Shown piece by piece: positions 8,609-17,948 of a DNA stretch of 64,000 nucleotides. The position numbers and the translations under genes were made by a program. Under the pieces are notes generated by a model, which was not told the DNA's origin, searched no databases, and saw only the letters and a list, made by a program, of their open reading frames with translations. Each line of letters opens with the position of its first letter. Position 1 is the first letter of the stretch. Origin of the DNA: JAADHX01 sp964569385 (GTDB lineage: Bacteria; Actinomycetota; Acidimicrobiia; Acidimicrobiales; Poriferisodalaceae); the NCBI GenBank assembly GCA_964569385.1, contig CAZMUM010000001.1, positions 1 through 64,000 of the forward strand. The letters are read 5' to 3'.

Positions 8609-9718
8609 TCAGGCCGTGACCACGAGCATGTCGTGGTCAGACTGATTCAGCTGGTCGGGGGCGTCGACGCCGGCAACGACGATGTCCTCGAGCCGCAGGC
8701 CAAACCGGCCCGGAAGGTAGATCCCTGGCTCGACAGAGAAGGCGTTGCCAGCCACAAGGTCGTCGGCGTTTCCCTCGACCATGTAGGGGTCCTCGTGGGC
8801 CTCCATGCCGATGCCGTGCCCGGTCCGGTGTATGAACTGGTCGCCGTAACCGGCCTCGGCGATGATGCTCCTGGCGGCACGGTCGACGTCTTGGCAACTC
8901 GCACCTTCGTGACCGATGTCGACCGCCGCTCGCTGCGCTTGGTGGAGCACTCCGTAGACCTCTTCGACTTCGGCCGACGGCTCGCCAGCAAACACGCAGC
9001 GCGTGATATCGGAGCAGTAGCCGTCGAAGGTGCCGCCAATGTCGCACAACACAACGTCGCCACGCTCGATGACTCTGGTGCCGGCGTGGTGATGCGGCGA
9101 TGCCGAATTCGGGCCGCTAGCCACTATCGCAAAGTTGACCACCTGATGGCCCTCGGCCAACAGCCGGCGACCGAGCTCGTCGGAAACCTGGGCCTCGGTG
9201 CGACCTATGAGCCCGACGTCGCCATTCTGAAGCTGGCCAATCACCCGGTCGGCGGCGGTCGCAGCTGTACGCAAGGCCTCAATCTCGGCTGAGCTTTTTA
9301 CAGCTCGCAGCGGTGTCATGATGTCGGCTGAACGATGAAGTTCGAGTTCGGGCCGTAGCTTCAATAGATCGATAACGAAGCGGGCCCAGGTTGTATCGCC
9401 CATGGCAACGCGGCTACCGCCGCCAATTCGCTGGCCGACAAGGTCGATGGGATCGGTTGTTTCGCCCCACCCGACCACGTCGAAAACTCCGTCCATTTGT
9501 TCGACGCGAGGAACCTCAAGAGCCGGGATGAACAATGTGGGCGTGTTGGTTTGATCAACCACGAGCATTGTCAGCCGCTCGAGCGGCATGGCCTCATATC
9601 CAATTAGGTACGGAAGATCAGCCCCGACGGAGATACACAGTACGTCGAGGTTGCGGTCTTCGAGTTGGGCGCGCACCTTCTGAAGTCGCGCTGCCGATAG
9701 CTGTTCGGTCAACATCAT
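8609..9718 (-). CDS. pepQ: Xaa-Pro aminopeptidase/dipeptidase (M24 family)
   Basis: A metallopeptidase of the pita-bread fold that cleaves bonds next to proline. The N-terminal creatinase-like domain covers about residues 1-120. The catalytic domain shows all five metal ligands: two Asp in DIGGTFDGYCSDITR, His in TGHGIGMEAHEDP, Glu in FSVEPGIY and Glu in GLRLEDIVV. The central histidine of the family is in ASPHHHAGT. I start at the ATG ending at 9718 (MMLTEQLSAARLQK); the frame is open to 9778, but the extra residues are not typical. Length is then 369 aa, normal for PepQ/PepP-like proteins of actinobacteria. Whether it acts on dipeptides or longer peptides cannot be decided here. Confidence 0.93.
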   Translation of the reverse strand: MMLTEQLSAARLQKVRAQLEDRNLDVLCISVGADLPYLIGYEAMPLERLTMLVVDQTNTPTLFIPALEVPRVEQMDGVFDVVGWGETTDPIDLVGQRIGGGSRVAMGDTTWARFVIDLLKLRPELELHRSADIMTPLRAVKSSAEIEALRTAATAADRVIGQLQNGDVGLIGRTEAQVSDELGRRLLAEGHQVVNFAIVASGPNSASPHHHAGTRVIERGDVVLCDIGGTFDGYCSDITRCVFAGEPSAEVEEVYGVLHQAQRAAVDIGHEGASCQDVDRAARSIIAEAGYGDQFIHRTGHGIGMEAHEDPYMVEGNADDLVAGNAFSVEPGIYLPGRFGLRLEDIVVAGVDAPDQLNQSDHDMLVVTA

Positions 9719-9794
9719 GAACCCCATGATGGCGCGTGAACGGTCCGGCGCCACCACTTGGGTCAGGCAACGAGGCAACCAGCTACCGTCGGAC

Positions 9795-10448
9795 TTAGAT
9801 TCGGTCGAGGCCGATCATCGCCGATCGACGCAATCGGCGCCGAATCAACACTGCCGCAATCATCGCTAGGTTCAACCCAACCAACACGGTCCATACCAAC
9901 GTCGTTGAGGATCCGCCTCCGCCAGCAGGCCCTGTGACGATGATTGGCGCTGCTACCTGGTCGTCCTGATCCGGTGATTCGACTACGGGCTCAGCCGGGA
10001 CCGTGGTTGTAACGGAGTTTTGACCATCGGTGGTTTCAGTAGCGGTTGTGGTGGCAACAGGGGTACTGATGACCGACGCCGCCGTTGTCTCCGGGGGCGT
10101 GCCAGGATCGATGTCGACGGTTTCGGTTGCGATCGTGGTGGAGGTCGTGGTTGTGGTTGCGGGAACCTGAGTGGTGGTCGCAGCGCGGCGCGTAGTTGGG
10201 GTGACTGGCTGAGTCGTCGATGACACAACCGGCGGCGCCTCAGTGGTTGTTGTCGTTACAGGCGGAACAGTTACTGGCGGTGGCGGTGTGGTTGTGGTCG
10301 GTGGCGGTGCCGTCGTTGTCGTAGGGCAGGGGACCTCGTCGATACCGTCAAAGCACACCGTCTGGGCACCGGCCGTGGGGGCAAACGCCACAATCGTCAG
10401 CGTTAGTAACGCTGCGCTGGTTGCCATTCTCCACACCTTGATTGCCAT
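9795..10448 (-). CDS. Threonine/proline-rich surface protein with signal peptide and C-terminal anchor
   Basis: The protein starts with a signal peptide (MAIKVWRMATSAALLTLTIV, cleavage near AGAQ) and has two cysteines soon after (VCFDGIDEVPC). It then runs through about 130 residues of Thr, Pro and Val repeats such as TTTTAPPPTTTTPPPP, and ends in one membrane helix (LVWTVLVGLNLAMIAAVLI) with an Arg-rich cytosolic tail. This layout is a wall-spanning stalk fixed in the membrane, with the small Cys-containing head outside. Thr/Pro stalks in actinobacteria are often O-mannosylated. No enzyme domain is seen. I chose the ATG ending at 10448; the frame opens at 10478. It lies downstream of the large secreted repeat protein on the same strand and could share its surface role. 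Confidence 0.75.
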   Translation of the reverse strand: MAIKVWRMATSAALLTLTIVAFAPTAGAQTVCFDGIDEVPCPTTTTAPPPTTTTPPPPVTVPPVTTTTTEAPPVVSSTTQPVTPTTRRAATTTQVPATTTTTSTTIATETVDIDPGTPPETTAASVISTPVATTTATETTDGQNSVTTTVPAEPVVESPDQDDQVAAPIIVTGPAGGGGSSTTLVWTVLVGLNLAMIAAVLIRRRLRRSAMIGLDRI

Positions 10449-10519
10449 GATTCCCTTATACATATGATCCACCAGCACCTAGGAGGTGCCACCTGAGCTT
10501 CGACACCACACGGTCTAAC

Positions 10520-10564
10520 GTATTGGGACCTTGTGTATTGGGTCTATGTGTATTGGACCGTGCA
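10520..10564. repeat. Three tandem 15-base repeats (GTATTGG core)
   Basis: The core TATTGG recurs at 10521, 10536 and 10551, an exact 15-base period, within the 283-base gap between the two surface-protein genes. The units read gtattgggaccttgt, gtattgggtctatgt and gtattggaccgtgca. The array lies 70 bases upstream of the minus-strand start at 10448, so it could hold regulator sites for that gene. The function is inference. Confidence 0.45.
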
Positions 10565-10731
10565 GCGATGTCAATCACCGATGTTAGATGAGTACCGCTT
10601 GTGGTGTCACAAGATCGCGAGGTCTTCACAGAACCGACACGTTGGGAACCAGCAAAAACACCCAGCGTGCGCGATGCGCGCAGAACGCCGCTATCACGCC
10701 ACGGAGGGTCACATCCGCTCGGCGACATGTC

Positions 10732-13700
10732 TTAACCAGCCAACGCAACAATGTTGTTGCTGGGTACGGCGAAGTTCCCAAGGAACGGTGCGTCGCCAAA
10801 CGCAAACACGCCACCGTCGGCCCCAACGATGTAGTAGCCGTTACCGGTGGCCGTAGCCACGATGCCAACGATTGGCGCGGCCAAAGGTACGCCTGGTCCG
10901 ATGGCACCAGGAACCGAGCCATAGAACACAGCGTCACCGAAGGCGAAGAGCCCGCCATCGGCGGCTACAAGCCAGTACCCGTTACCTGACGATGTGGCAG
11001 CCATGCCAACAATGTCGGCTCGAAGATCTCCATAGGCAACAAACTCCGGGACCGAGCCGAAGAAGCCAGCACCGGGACCGTAAGCAAAGATGCCACCGTC
11101 GTTGGCCACGAACCAGTAACCACCGTTGGAGCTAGTTGCCATCGCGGCGACCGGCAGCGCTAGTTCGAGGTTTCCGGTCGAACCAAAGAACGGTGCATCA
11201 AAGGCGAATATCCCGCCATCAGCGCCCAACAAATAGTAACCAGACCCGTCTATCAGGGCAGCCATATCAACAACCGGGGATCGCGGCGTGATACCAAGAT
11301 CAGGCAAGTCGCCGTGGTCATTAGCGGCACCAAAGGCCGCAACGTTGCCGTCGGCCTGGGCCACCCAATAGCCCTGCCGATCTACAAGGGCTTCGATGCC
11401 GGCAACCGGCGCGTCAGGGTTTGCCCGGTCTCCGAAGTCGGCGACATTGCCAATCGGATAGACGTTGCCATCGCTACCTACTAGCCAATACCCATCGACG
11501 AACGAGGTGACACCAGATTTGGCGCCACAGCTGTAGATCATGGTCTCGATGTTGATGATTGAGAAGAAGCCAATACCAGAGATGATGACCCGGCCCTGAT
11601 CGTCGACGCTGCATAACTCGTCGCTGGTGAGGTGCAAGACATCGACGCCTGACCCACCATCGAGCAAGAGGTCGAGTTCGAGAGCGTCGGCCCTAAATGC
11701 AGCATCGAGTCGAATGGTAAACGTGTCGTCGCCATTGCGACCCTGAACGGTAAGAACCTCAAAGCCTGAGAATGTGACAGTTTCGTCGGCAGTACGAACA
11801 GCGCGAGAGCGGACCTCGAAGTTGTCGACGCCACTCTCGCCCAGTGCAATGAGTGAGTCGTCGCCGAACACGCCGGTGTCGTTGGCGGCCAGCGATCCTG
11901 TGAGAGCGCCGAACTGCACGGTCAATTGGTCGCCGGACTCACGCTGGTCGAGGATGAGTCCTTCGATCAGTGGCTGAGAGTTGATGAACCAGATATCGAC
12001 ACCCGACGTGCCCTCGCGAATGAACGTGTCGAGCTCGCGGATCTCGAATGAGGAGTGCGCAACAGGCTGTTGACCAGTCGCGGTAATAACTGCTCCGCTG
12101 TCGGTGACTCCGTTGATGCCGGTGACGTCGTACTTCAACCGATCGGTACCTGCACCGCCCAAGAGCTCAAACGACACTGTGGAGCTCGGCGACACCGTGA
12201 GAATGTCGTTGCCTCCGAGTAGATCGATTGTGACCTTCTCGACGCCCTCGTGAGAGTCGGCATCGTCGGTGCCTTCCGAAGGCACGGCGGTGTCGTTAAC
12301 GGTGTCGATGGTGATGCTTGACTCGTTGACAATCACGGTGTCTGCACCGGTGGCTACGGCTGACCCTCCGGGGTCGGTGCCGAGATACTCGACGGTGTCT
12401 ATGCCTTCTCCGCCGAGGCTATCGTCGTTGTCGCCAGCGCCGGGCCGCAGAATGTCGTCGCCGGCGCCGCCGGCGAGCAGATCGCGACCCGCACCACCGA
12501 TGAGAATGTCGTCGCCGCCGTTGCCGAGGATGTAGTCGTCGCCACCGCCACCATCGATGATGTCGTTGCCGGCCGAACCACAGATGACGTCGTCGCCAGC
12601 GGTGCCAACAAAGGCGACGCCGGCGGTGGTATTGAAATCGCAGTCGCGAGGGGTTCCGACGAACACCGACGCGACGGCAGTGGCGGATACATTCGATGTG
12701 TCTTCGATGCCGTACGTGAACGAATCTGAACCAACAAAGCCATTAAGCGGAGTGAACGTGCACTGTATGCTGGAGGTGCAGTCGACGGCGTTGCCCGCCG
12801 CGGTAGTGAGCACTGTCGTTGTGATGGTTACAGCGTCGCCGTCTTGGTCGCTGTCATTGGCCAACACGTCGAGCTCGGTCGCAGTGACTCTGGAGATGAG
12901 CGCAAACACGTCGGCAACAGCCACAGGGGCGGCGTTGTCGTCGGTTACGACTATCCGGATGTCGCCATTGGATGTGCCGAAACCATCGGTGAGTACGTAG
13001 CTCAGGAATACGTCGCCCTCAAAGTTCACAGCCGGATCGAACGTAAACGTTCCGGCCGCGAGATCAGTAGCAATCAGTACGCCGCTAGTTGGCGAGCCGA
13101 ACGATTGCACTGAAAGCGTGACCCCGAATGGTCCGGTGTCGTTGTCCAGAACACTGTTTGGCGTGACCAGCGTTGTATCTTCTGGGGTCGTGAAGCTGTC
13201 GTCGACGGCTTCAAGCGGATCGTCGTTATCGACGATCGAAATGGTTGCTGTAGTGAGCCCCGTGACATCGCCACTGATAGCTACGGTGAACTGCTCACCG
13301 TCGTCATCGGCAAGATCATCGAGAATCGCGATGGCGAAGTTCTTGCTGGTCTCGCCCGGCCCGAAGTTGATGGTGTCGGACCCCGAGGTGTAGTCGCTTC
13401 CGCCAGTGGCAGTTCCGCTGACAGTTACATACGAAGCACTGATCGTGCCATCGCTGCCCCCGGTGCGCTCCAAGGTGAGGGTGACAGTTCCGTCGGCCTC
13501 GCCAGGCGAAGCCGCCGTAGCGGCATAACTGATAACTCCGGCCGAATCGTCGTCGATGATAGTGACGGTGTGAGTCGAGTTGGCACCGATGCTGGCGCCG
13601 CCAGACGTGTTCGTCACAGCGAGGTCGACCTCTTCGTCGTTCTCGACCGTGTTGTCGTTGACGATCGAAACCGCGACCTGCTTCACCACAGCGGACCCGT

Positions 13701-14379
13701 CGCCCCAGACGAGAAGTGTGTTTACCGGACCGAAGTCGACCCCGGCCGTGGCGTCGCCGCCCGTTATGGTGCGAATTCGACCGGTCACGGCCCCCTCGCT
13801 ACCGTTGGTACGGGTGACTGAGATGTTGTGATTGGTTGTGCCGACGTCGGTCTCGTTTACCGAGCTAGCCGAAGTCGAGAACACGATTGAGCCGGCATCG
13901 CCATCATCGGTGATGTCAAGTCCGTGGGTGGCTTGGGCACCGATCGTGTATAGGTCGAGTGGAGTGTCGATGTTGATCGGGTTGAGGAGAGTGAACGTGA
14001 AGCTCTCAGTCCCTCCTTCACCATTAACGTCGTCGGAAAGGGTGACTGTCAGATCGGCGGTGGCCTGGCCAGTCGCGAAATTTACAGTTCCGGTCGCGGT
14101 GCCGAGATCGACGGTGAAGTCCCTGCCGCCGGATCCGTTGTCGTTGAGCCCCGACACGACGTAGTCGACGCTAACCGCGTCGATGGTATTGGACCGAACG
14201 ACTTCGATAGTAAACGACGGTGCGTCCTCGTCGACGCTGGTCGAAGCCAAACTGAACTGAACTGACCCTGTGGCCGCGGCTGCTGGGCTGACCGAGTAAC
14301 CGACTACTCCAACCAGCAGCACCACGGCTAGAACCGCTCTCCTGATTTGGTTGGTTGTGTCTCGTGTCGTCGCCGTCAT
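10732..14379 (-). CDS. Large secreted Calx-beta / Ig-like / RTX protein with C-terminal propeller-like repeats
   Basis: A 1215-residue exported protein. The signal peptide is at about residues 10-38 (AVLAVVLLVGVVGYSVSPAA, then AAA). Three Calx-beta type calcium-binding domains follow (about 40-395; for example SVDEDAPSFTIEVVRS and GTATGGSDYTSGSDTINFGP). Two cadherin/Ig-like tandem domains come next (about 400-590; DDSFTTPEDTTL, DVLANDSDQDGDAV). RTX nonapeptides lie at about 600-660 (GGGGDDYILGNGGDDILIGG). After a beta-rich region come six C-terminal repeats of about 50 residues beginning GYW or GYY (GYWLVGSDGNVYPIGN, GYYLLGADGGIFAFDA, GYWLVAADGGLFAFGD), likely a propeller. The start at 14379 has GGAG 12 bases upstream. 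No sortase motif is seen; RTX and Calx-beta domains imply calcium-dependent folding outside the cell. Adhesion or matrix role is inferred. Confidence 0.88.
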   Translation of the reverse strand: MTATTRDTTNQIRRAVLAVVLLVGVVGYSVSPAAAATGSVQFSLASTSVDEDAPSFTIEVVRSNTIDAVSVDYVVSGLNDNGSGGRDFTVDLGTATGTVNFATGQATADLTVTLSDDVNGEGGTESFTFTLLNPINIDTPLDLYTIGAQATHGLDITDDGDAGSIVFSTSASSVNETDVGTTNHNISVTRTNGSEGAVTGRIRTITGGDATAGVDFGPVNTLLVWGDGSAVVKQVAVSIVNDNTVENDEEVDLAVTNTSGGASIGANSTHTVTIIDDDSAGVISYAATAASPGEADGTVTLTLERTGGSDGTISASYVTVSGTATGGSDYTSGSDTINFGPGETSKNFAIAILDDLADDDGEQFTVAISGDVTGLTTATISIVDNDDPLEAVDDSFTTPEDTTLVTPNSVLDNDTGPFGVTLSVQSFGSPTSGVLIATDLAAGTFTFDPAVNFEGDVFLSYVLTDGFGTSNGDIRIVVTDDNAAPVAVADVFALISRVTATELDVLANDSDQDGDAVTITTTVLTTAAGNAVDCTSSIQCTFTPLNGFVGSDSFTYGIEDTSNVSATAVASVFVGTPRDCDFNTTAGVAFVGTAGDDVICGSAGNDIIDGGGGDDYILGNGGDDILIGGAGRDLLAGGAGDDILRPGAGDNDDSLGGEGIDTVEYLGTDPGGSAVATGADTVIVNESSITIDTVNDTAVPSEGTDDADSHEGVEKVTIDLLGGNDILTVSPSSTVSFELLGGAGTDRLKYDVTGINGVTDSGAVITATGQQPVAHSSFEIRELDTFIREGTSGVDIWFINSQPLIEGLILDQRESGDQLTVQFGALTGSLAANDTGVFGDDSLIALGESGVDNFEVRSRAVRTADETVTFSGFEVLTVQGRNGDDTFTIRLDAAFRADALELDLLLDGGSGVDVLHLTSDELCSVDDQGRVIISGIGFFSIINIETMIYSCGAKSGVTSFVDGYWLVGSDGNVYPIGNVADFGDRANPDAPVAGIEALVDRQGYWVAQADGNVAAFGAANDHGDLPDLGITPRSPVVDMAALIDGSGYYLLGADGGIFAFDAPFFGSTGNLELALPVAAMATSSNGGYWFVANDGGIFAYGPGAGFFGSVPEFVAYGDLRADIVGMAATSSGNGYWLVAADGGLFAFGDAVFYGSVPGAIGPGVPLAAPIVGIVATATGNGYYIVGADGGVFAFGDAPFLGNFAVPSNNIVALAG

Positions 14380-14694
14380 CGTTGTTAATCTCCGCACCAC
14401 CGCAACCGCATCTCTGCGGCTACGGAACTTTTGGCCCAATGGCTCAAATCAAACTAGCTATCGGATCATTCTCTCGCTGAATGAGCCGCTCATTGTTCAG
14501 GGAACACCACTTTATGTGAGTTACAAGCTCAAGTCGAGCACTAAACGTGACGATACACCCATCTGATTACCTAGCCTAGCCACGCCATCAGCAAGGTCAA
14601 CGACCGTCGCGCTGTTCCATAACACTTATTGGAACACTTCTTGGACCGCTACCGCCACGCGTGCTCACTGGTCGTTTGGTCCCCAAATCGAGAT
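14380..14694. other. Intergenic region, 315 bases, no gene seen
   Basis: This holds the upstream region of the large secreted protein gene and the end of the lipB-lipA gene. It contains an inverted repeat GTTCCA...TGGAAC (14614-14619 and 14630-14635) but no T-run beside it. No credible ORF, tRNA or terminator is visible. Confidence 0.5.
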
Positions 14695-16440
14695 CTAGCT
14701 ACTCGCCCCAACAATGTGATCGGCGACTGACCCGGCACGGTAACTCGACCGCGTAAGCGGGCTCGACTCGACATGACCGATTCCGGCCTTTTTGCCTTGC
14801 TCTCGATACCGTTCGAACTCCGAGGGCTCGACCCATCGGTGCACGGCAAGGTGGTTGCTCGTTGGCCTTAGGTACTGCCCAATTGTCACTATGTCGCAGC
14901 CGATGGCTCCAAGATCGCACAGAGCGGATTCGACCTCGGCCGGGTCTTCTCCCATGCCGACAATGAGGCCAGATTTTGTTGTTAGGCCTGCATTCTTGGC
15001 GCGGGCTAGCACAGCTAGGCTCCTCGCATAACCAGCAGACGGCCTCACGACACGCTGCAATCTGGCGACCGTCTCTAGGTTGTGGTTCAACACATCGGGC
15101 CCGGCATCAAAGATCAGATCGAGGGCGTCGGCGTTACCACGACAATCGGAGATCAGAACCTCGATACGAGTCAGAGGCGCAGCTTCGCGAATAGCGCGAA
15201 TCGTGTTAGCGAACGCACCAGCTCCACCATCGCCGAGATCGTCGCGGGCCACGGCCGTGACGACGGCATGGCGAAGCCCCATCTCGACAACGGCGCGGGC
15301 GACGCGGCGAGGCTCGTCGACGGCTAACGCATCGGGCTTTCTGGTATCGACGTGACAGAACCCACAAGCACGGGTGCAGCGCTCGCCGTTGATCATGAAC
15401 GTTGCGGTGCCTTCGTTCCAACACTCGAAGATGTTGGGACATGAGGCCTCCTCACACACGGTCACGAGGTCATGGGATCGCATGGTCCGCTTTAGGTCGA
15501 GGAAGTCTTGGCCCATGTCGAGTTTGACGCGAAGCCACTCGGGCTTGCGTTCCCGAATCGGGACCTCGCCGGTTATTCCGGCCCTATTGCGGCGGACCTC
15601 GAGGCGCGTTCGAGGCTTAGACGACCCGATCGTGAGTCCGCTGGTTATCGAGCCAACGGTCTCTGGCGCCAGGTCAGCCGTCTGACCCGGAGGTGCGGCC
15701 GCACCGCTGAGTCCCTTGGTGAACGGAGCCATGTCGAGACGAGCGGTGTCGAGGTCGGCAGATCGCCACAGAATGTCTTGTCGGTCAACACCATCGCTGC
15801 CCCACATTTGAGCCGTGCGCGACATCACCGCTTCGACGACCGCCGACATGTCGGCGTCGTTGCCCTCGGCTCGGAGCGAAGTGACAGCCTTGTCGTGGAT
15901 CCCGCATGGAACAATGTGGTCGAACATGGCTAGGTCTGGGTCGACATTCAGCGCGAACCCGTGCATGGAACGACCTCGGCTCAACCGAACACCGATCGCT
16001 GCGATCTTGCGCGGCTGTGATCGATCATGGTCGATCCAGACGCCAGGGAGCCCACGGAGCCGACCGACTCGCCTAACTCCGAGGTCGCCCAGAACATCAA
16101 TCATGAGCTGTTCGACTGAGGTCACGTACTTGACGGTGTCGGCCATGCCGCCACCGCGTTTGCCCGGGACGCTCAGTATCGGATAGCCGACAAGTTGGCC
16201 CGGTCCGTGATAGGTGACATCGCCGCCACGATCGGTGCGTCGTAGCTCGGCCCCAACACTCGCCGGGTCGACCAGCACATTTGAAGTGTCGGCCGAGAGC
16301 CCGAGCGTGTAGACGTGGCGATGCTCAAGCAGCAGAAGGTAGTCGTCGTCTACCGACTTTGGCCCGGCTTTGAACAGGGCCTTCTGAAGATCGTGGGCTT
16401 CCCCGTACGGGACCGTTCCGAGCCAGCGCTGCCGAAGCAT
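14695..16440 (-). CDS. lipB-lipA: Fused octanoyltransferase-lipoyl synthase (LipB-LipA)
   Basis: One 581-aa frame carries both steps of protein lipoylation. Residues 1-225 are LipB, which moves octanoate from ACP to lipoyl domains: RTDRGGDVTYHGPGQLVGYP at 68-87, the active lysine K145 in RKIAAIGVR, and the active cysteine C179 in VPCGIHDKAVTSL. A linker of about 70 residues rich in Ala, Pro and Ser follows. Residues 295-581 are LipA, the radical SAM enzyme that inserts sulfur: auxiliary-cluster cysteines C329, C334 and C340 (CEEASCPNIFEC), radical SAM cluster C355, C359 and C362 (CTRACGFC), and the C-terminal RSSY motif. No stop or frameshift separates the halves. It starts 9 bases after the E2 stop, in an operon with E2 and E3, the proteins it modifies or serves. 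The two activities are normally on separate genes. Confidence 0.96.
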   Translation of the reverse strand: MLRQRWLGTVPYGEAHDLQKALFKAGPKSVDDDYLLLLEHRHVYTLGLSADTSNVLVDPASVGAELRRTDRGGDVTYHGPGQLVGYPILSVPGKRGGGMADTVKYVTSVEQLMIDVLGDLGVRRVGRLRGLPGVWIDHDRSQPRKIAAIGVRLSRGRSMHGFALNVDPDLAMFDHIVPCGIHDKAVTSLRAEGNDADMSAVVEAVMSRTAQMWGSDGVDRQDILWRSADLDTARLDMAPFTKGLSGAAAPPGQTADLAPETVGSITSGLTIGSSKPRTRLEVRRNRAGITGEVPIRERKPEWLRVKLDMGQDFLDLKRTMRSHDLVTVCEEASCPNIFECWNEGTATFMINGERCTRACGFCHVDTRKPDALAVDEPRRVARAVVEMGLRHAVVTAVARDDLGDGGAGAFANTIRAIREAAPLTRIEVLISDCRGNADALDLIFDAGPDVLNHNLETVARLQRVVRPSAGYARSLAVLARAKNAGLTTKSGLIVGMGEDPAEVESALCDLGAIGCDIVTIGQYLRPTSNHLAVHRWVEPSEFERYREQGKKAGIGHVESSPLTRSSYRAGSVADHIVGASS

Positions 16441-16449
16441 GTAGTGACC

Positions 16450-17823
16450 CTAGAGCTCCGTGGACCAATCGCGCGTCTCGATGATGGTCTTGACCGTGCG
16501 CAAGAATCCGGCCGCATAGCCGCCATCGAAGGCCCGATGGTCCCAACCCATCGCCAGATTGCCAACCGAGTGGATAGCGATTGCCTCGCCACCGAAACCG
16601 TCGTCGACAACCACTGGTTTGCGAGAAATGCCTTCGGTGGACAACACCGCCACCTGCGGTTGGTTGATGATGGCCGCAGTGGTGAGCGTGCCGAAAGAGC
16701 CGTTGTTGGAAATGGTAAACGTGCCCCCGCTTATTTCGTCGACACCGAGGTTCTTCGACCGCGCCCGTTGAGCGAGATCGTTGATTGAACGAGCCACAGC
16801 AACGAGCCGCATGCCGTCGGCTTGACGAATCACCGGAACAATCAGACCTTCACCGTCGAGGTCGACCGCGACGCCGATGTTTAGATCCTGGTGGACTCGA
16901 ATCCCGTCGCCCTCGACCGAGGCGTTGAGATGGGGATACTCCGCCAAAGCGTCGACTACTGCCCTAGCGATGAACGGCAGGAAAGTAAGACTGAATCCCT
17001 CAGCCGACTTGAACGCAGCTTTGTGGGCTGTGCGTACTTGGTTGACTCCCTCATAGTCGACCTCGACGACCGTGAGGGCGTGCGGCGCGATTGCCTTCGA
17101 AGCCACCATGTGTTCGCCGGTGCGACGTCGAACGTTGTTAAACGCGACGTACTCAGATCGTGGCGAAACAGCCGCAGCCGACGCCACGACAGGAGCCGCA
17201 CTAACAGGCTGAGGAGTTGGTGCCGCTGGTGGAGCAGGGGCCGCCGGAGCGGGGGCCGCCGGAGCTGGCGGAGCAGGGGCCGCCGGAGCCGCTTGACGAC
17301 CCACGCCCGCATCGATGGCATCGAGAACATCCTTGCGAGTTATTCGCCCACCCACACCGGTGCCGGTTATTTGCGTCGAATCGAGAGCGTTTTCGCGGAT
17401 CAGGCGTCGAACCACAGGCGACAAGAGTCGGCCCTCGTCGGAACCAGGCGCTGACGCCATGGTCGACGCCACGGCTGCCGCTGGGGCCGGAGCGGGCGCT
17501 GCGGGAGCAGGTGCCGCTGGAGCTGGGGGCGGCGCTGGGGCCACAACAGGGTCGGGGTCTGCTGCGGTAGCTGAAGGCGTCTCGGCGCTGGCGTCGCCAA
17601 TAACAGCAAGAACAACCCCAACCTCGACGGTCTCGCCTTCTGGCACCTTGATCTCAGTCAGAATTCCGGCAAAAGGTGATGGAACTTCGGAGTCGACCTT
17701 GTCGGTTGAAACCTCGAATAACACCTCGTCGGCGGCAACCGAATCGCCGACCTGTTTGAACCACCGAGTGATAGTGCCTTCGGTGACAGTTTCGCCTAGC
17801 TGGGGCATCTCCACGTTGGCCAT
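16450..17823 (-). CDS. sucB: Dihydrolipoamide acyltransferase (E2) of a 2-oxoacid dehydrogenase complex
   Basis: The E2 core of a 2-oxoacid dehydrogenase complex transfers the acyl group from E1 to CoA. One lipoyl domain lies at about residues 1-78, with the lipoylated lysine in STDKVDSEVP. An Ala/Pro-rich linker follows, then the E3/E1-binding domain (SPVVRRLIRENALDSTQITG, then GVGGRITRKDVLDAI). A second Ala/Pro linker leads to the catalytic domain from about 215, ending in the active-site DHRAFDGGYAAGFL. I start at the ATG ending at 17823; AGGA lies 9 bases upstream. With E3 upstream and LipB-LipA downstream it forms a lipoate operon. Because aceE lies 6 kb away and no other E1 is present, it is most likely the pyruvate dehydrogenase E2 (as DlaT is in mycobacteria), but 2-oxoglutarate or branched-chain use cannot be excluded. 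Confidence 0.93.
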   Translation of the reverse strand: MANVEMPQLGETVTEGTITRWFKQVGDSVAADEVLFEVSTDKVDSEVPSPFAGILTEIKVPEGETVEVGVVLAVIGDASAETPSATAADPDPVVAPAPPPAPAAPAPAAPAPAPAAAVASTMASAPGSDEGRLLSPVVRRLIRENALDSTQITGTGVGGRITRKDVLDAIDAGVGRQAAPAAPAPPAPAAPAPAAPAPPAAPTPQPVSAAPVVASAAAVSPRSEYVAFNNVRRRTGEHMVASKAIAPHALTVVEVDYEGVNQVRTAHKAAFKSAEGFSLTFLPFIARAVVDALAEYPHLNASVEGDGIRVHQDLNIGVAVDLDGEGLIVPVIRQADGMRLVAVARSINDLAQRARSKNLGVDEISGGTFTISNNGSFGTLTTAAIINQPQVAVLSTEGISRKPVVVDDGFGGEAIAIHSVGNLAMGWDHRAFDGGYAAGFLRTVKTIIETRDWSTEL

Positions 17824-17845
17824 TGGAATACATCCTGACATTGTT

Positions 17846-17876
17846 GTTCAGATAGAGAATTGTGGTTCAGATAGAG
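17846..17876. repeat. Direct repeat GTTCAGATAGAG, two copies
   Basis: GTTCAGATAGAG occurs at 17846-17857 and 17865-17876, 19 bases apart, in the 125-base gap between lpdA and the E2 gene. It could be an operator or processing site within the operon; this is inference from position only. Confidence 0.35.
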
Positions 17877-17948
17877 GTTGCTGAGGTAAGTGGTTGAAAT
17901 CGATGTTGTCTGATTGTGCCGCGAACTCGTAGCCCGATGCAGAAACTT

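Noticed and set aside
14614..14635. Inverted repeat GTTCCA...TGGAAC as a terminator
   Set aside because: Only six paired bases with a 10-base spacer and no T-run; mentioned only in the intergenic entry.
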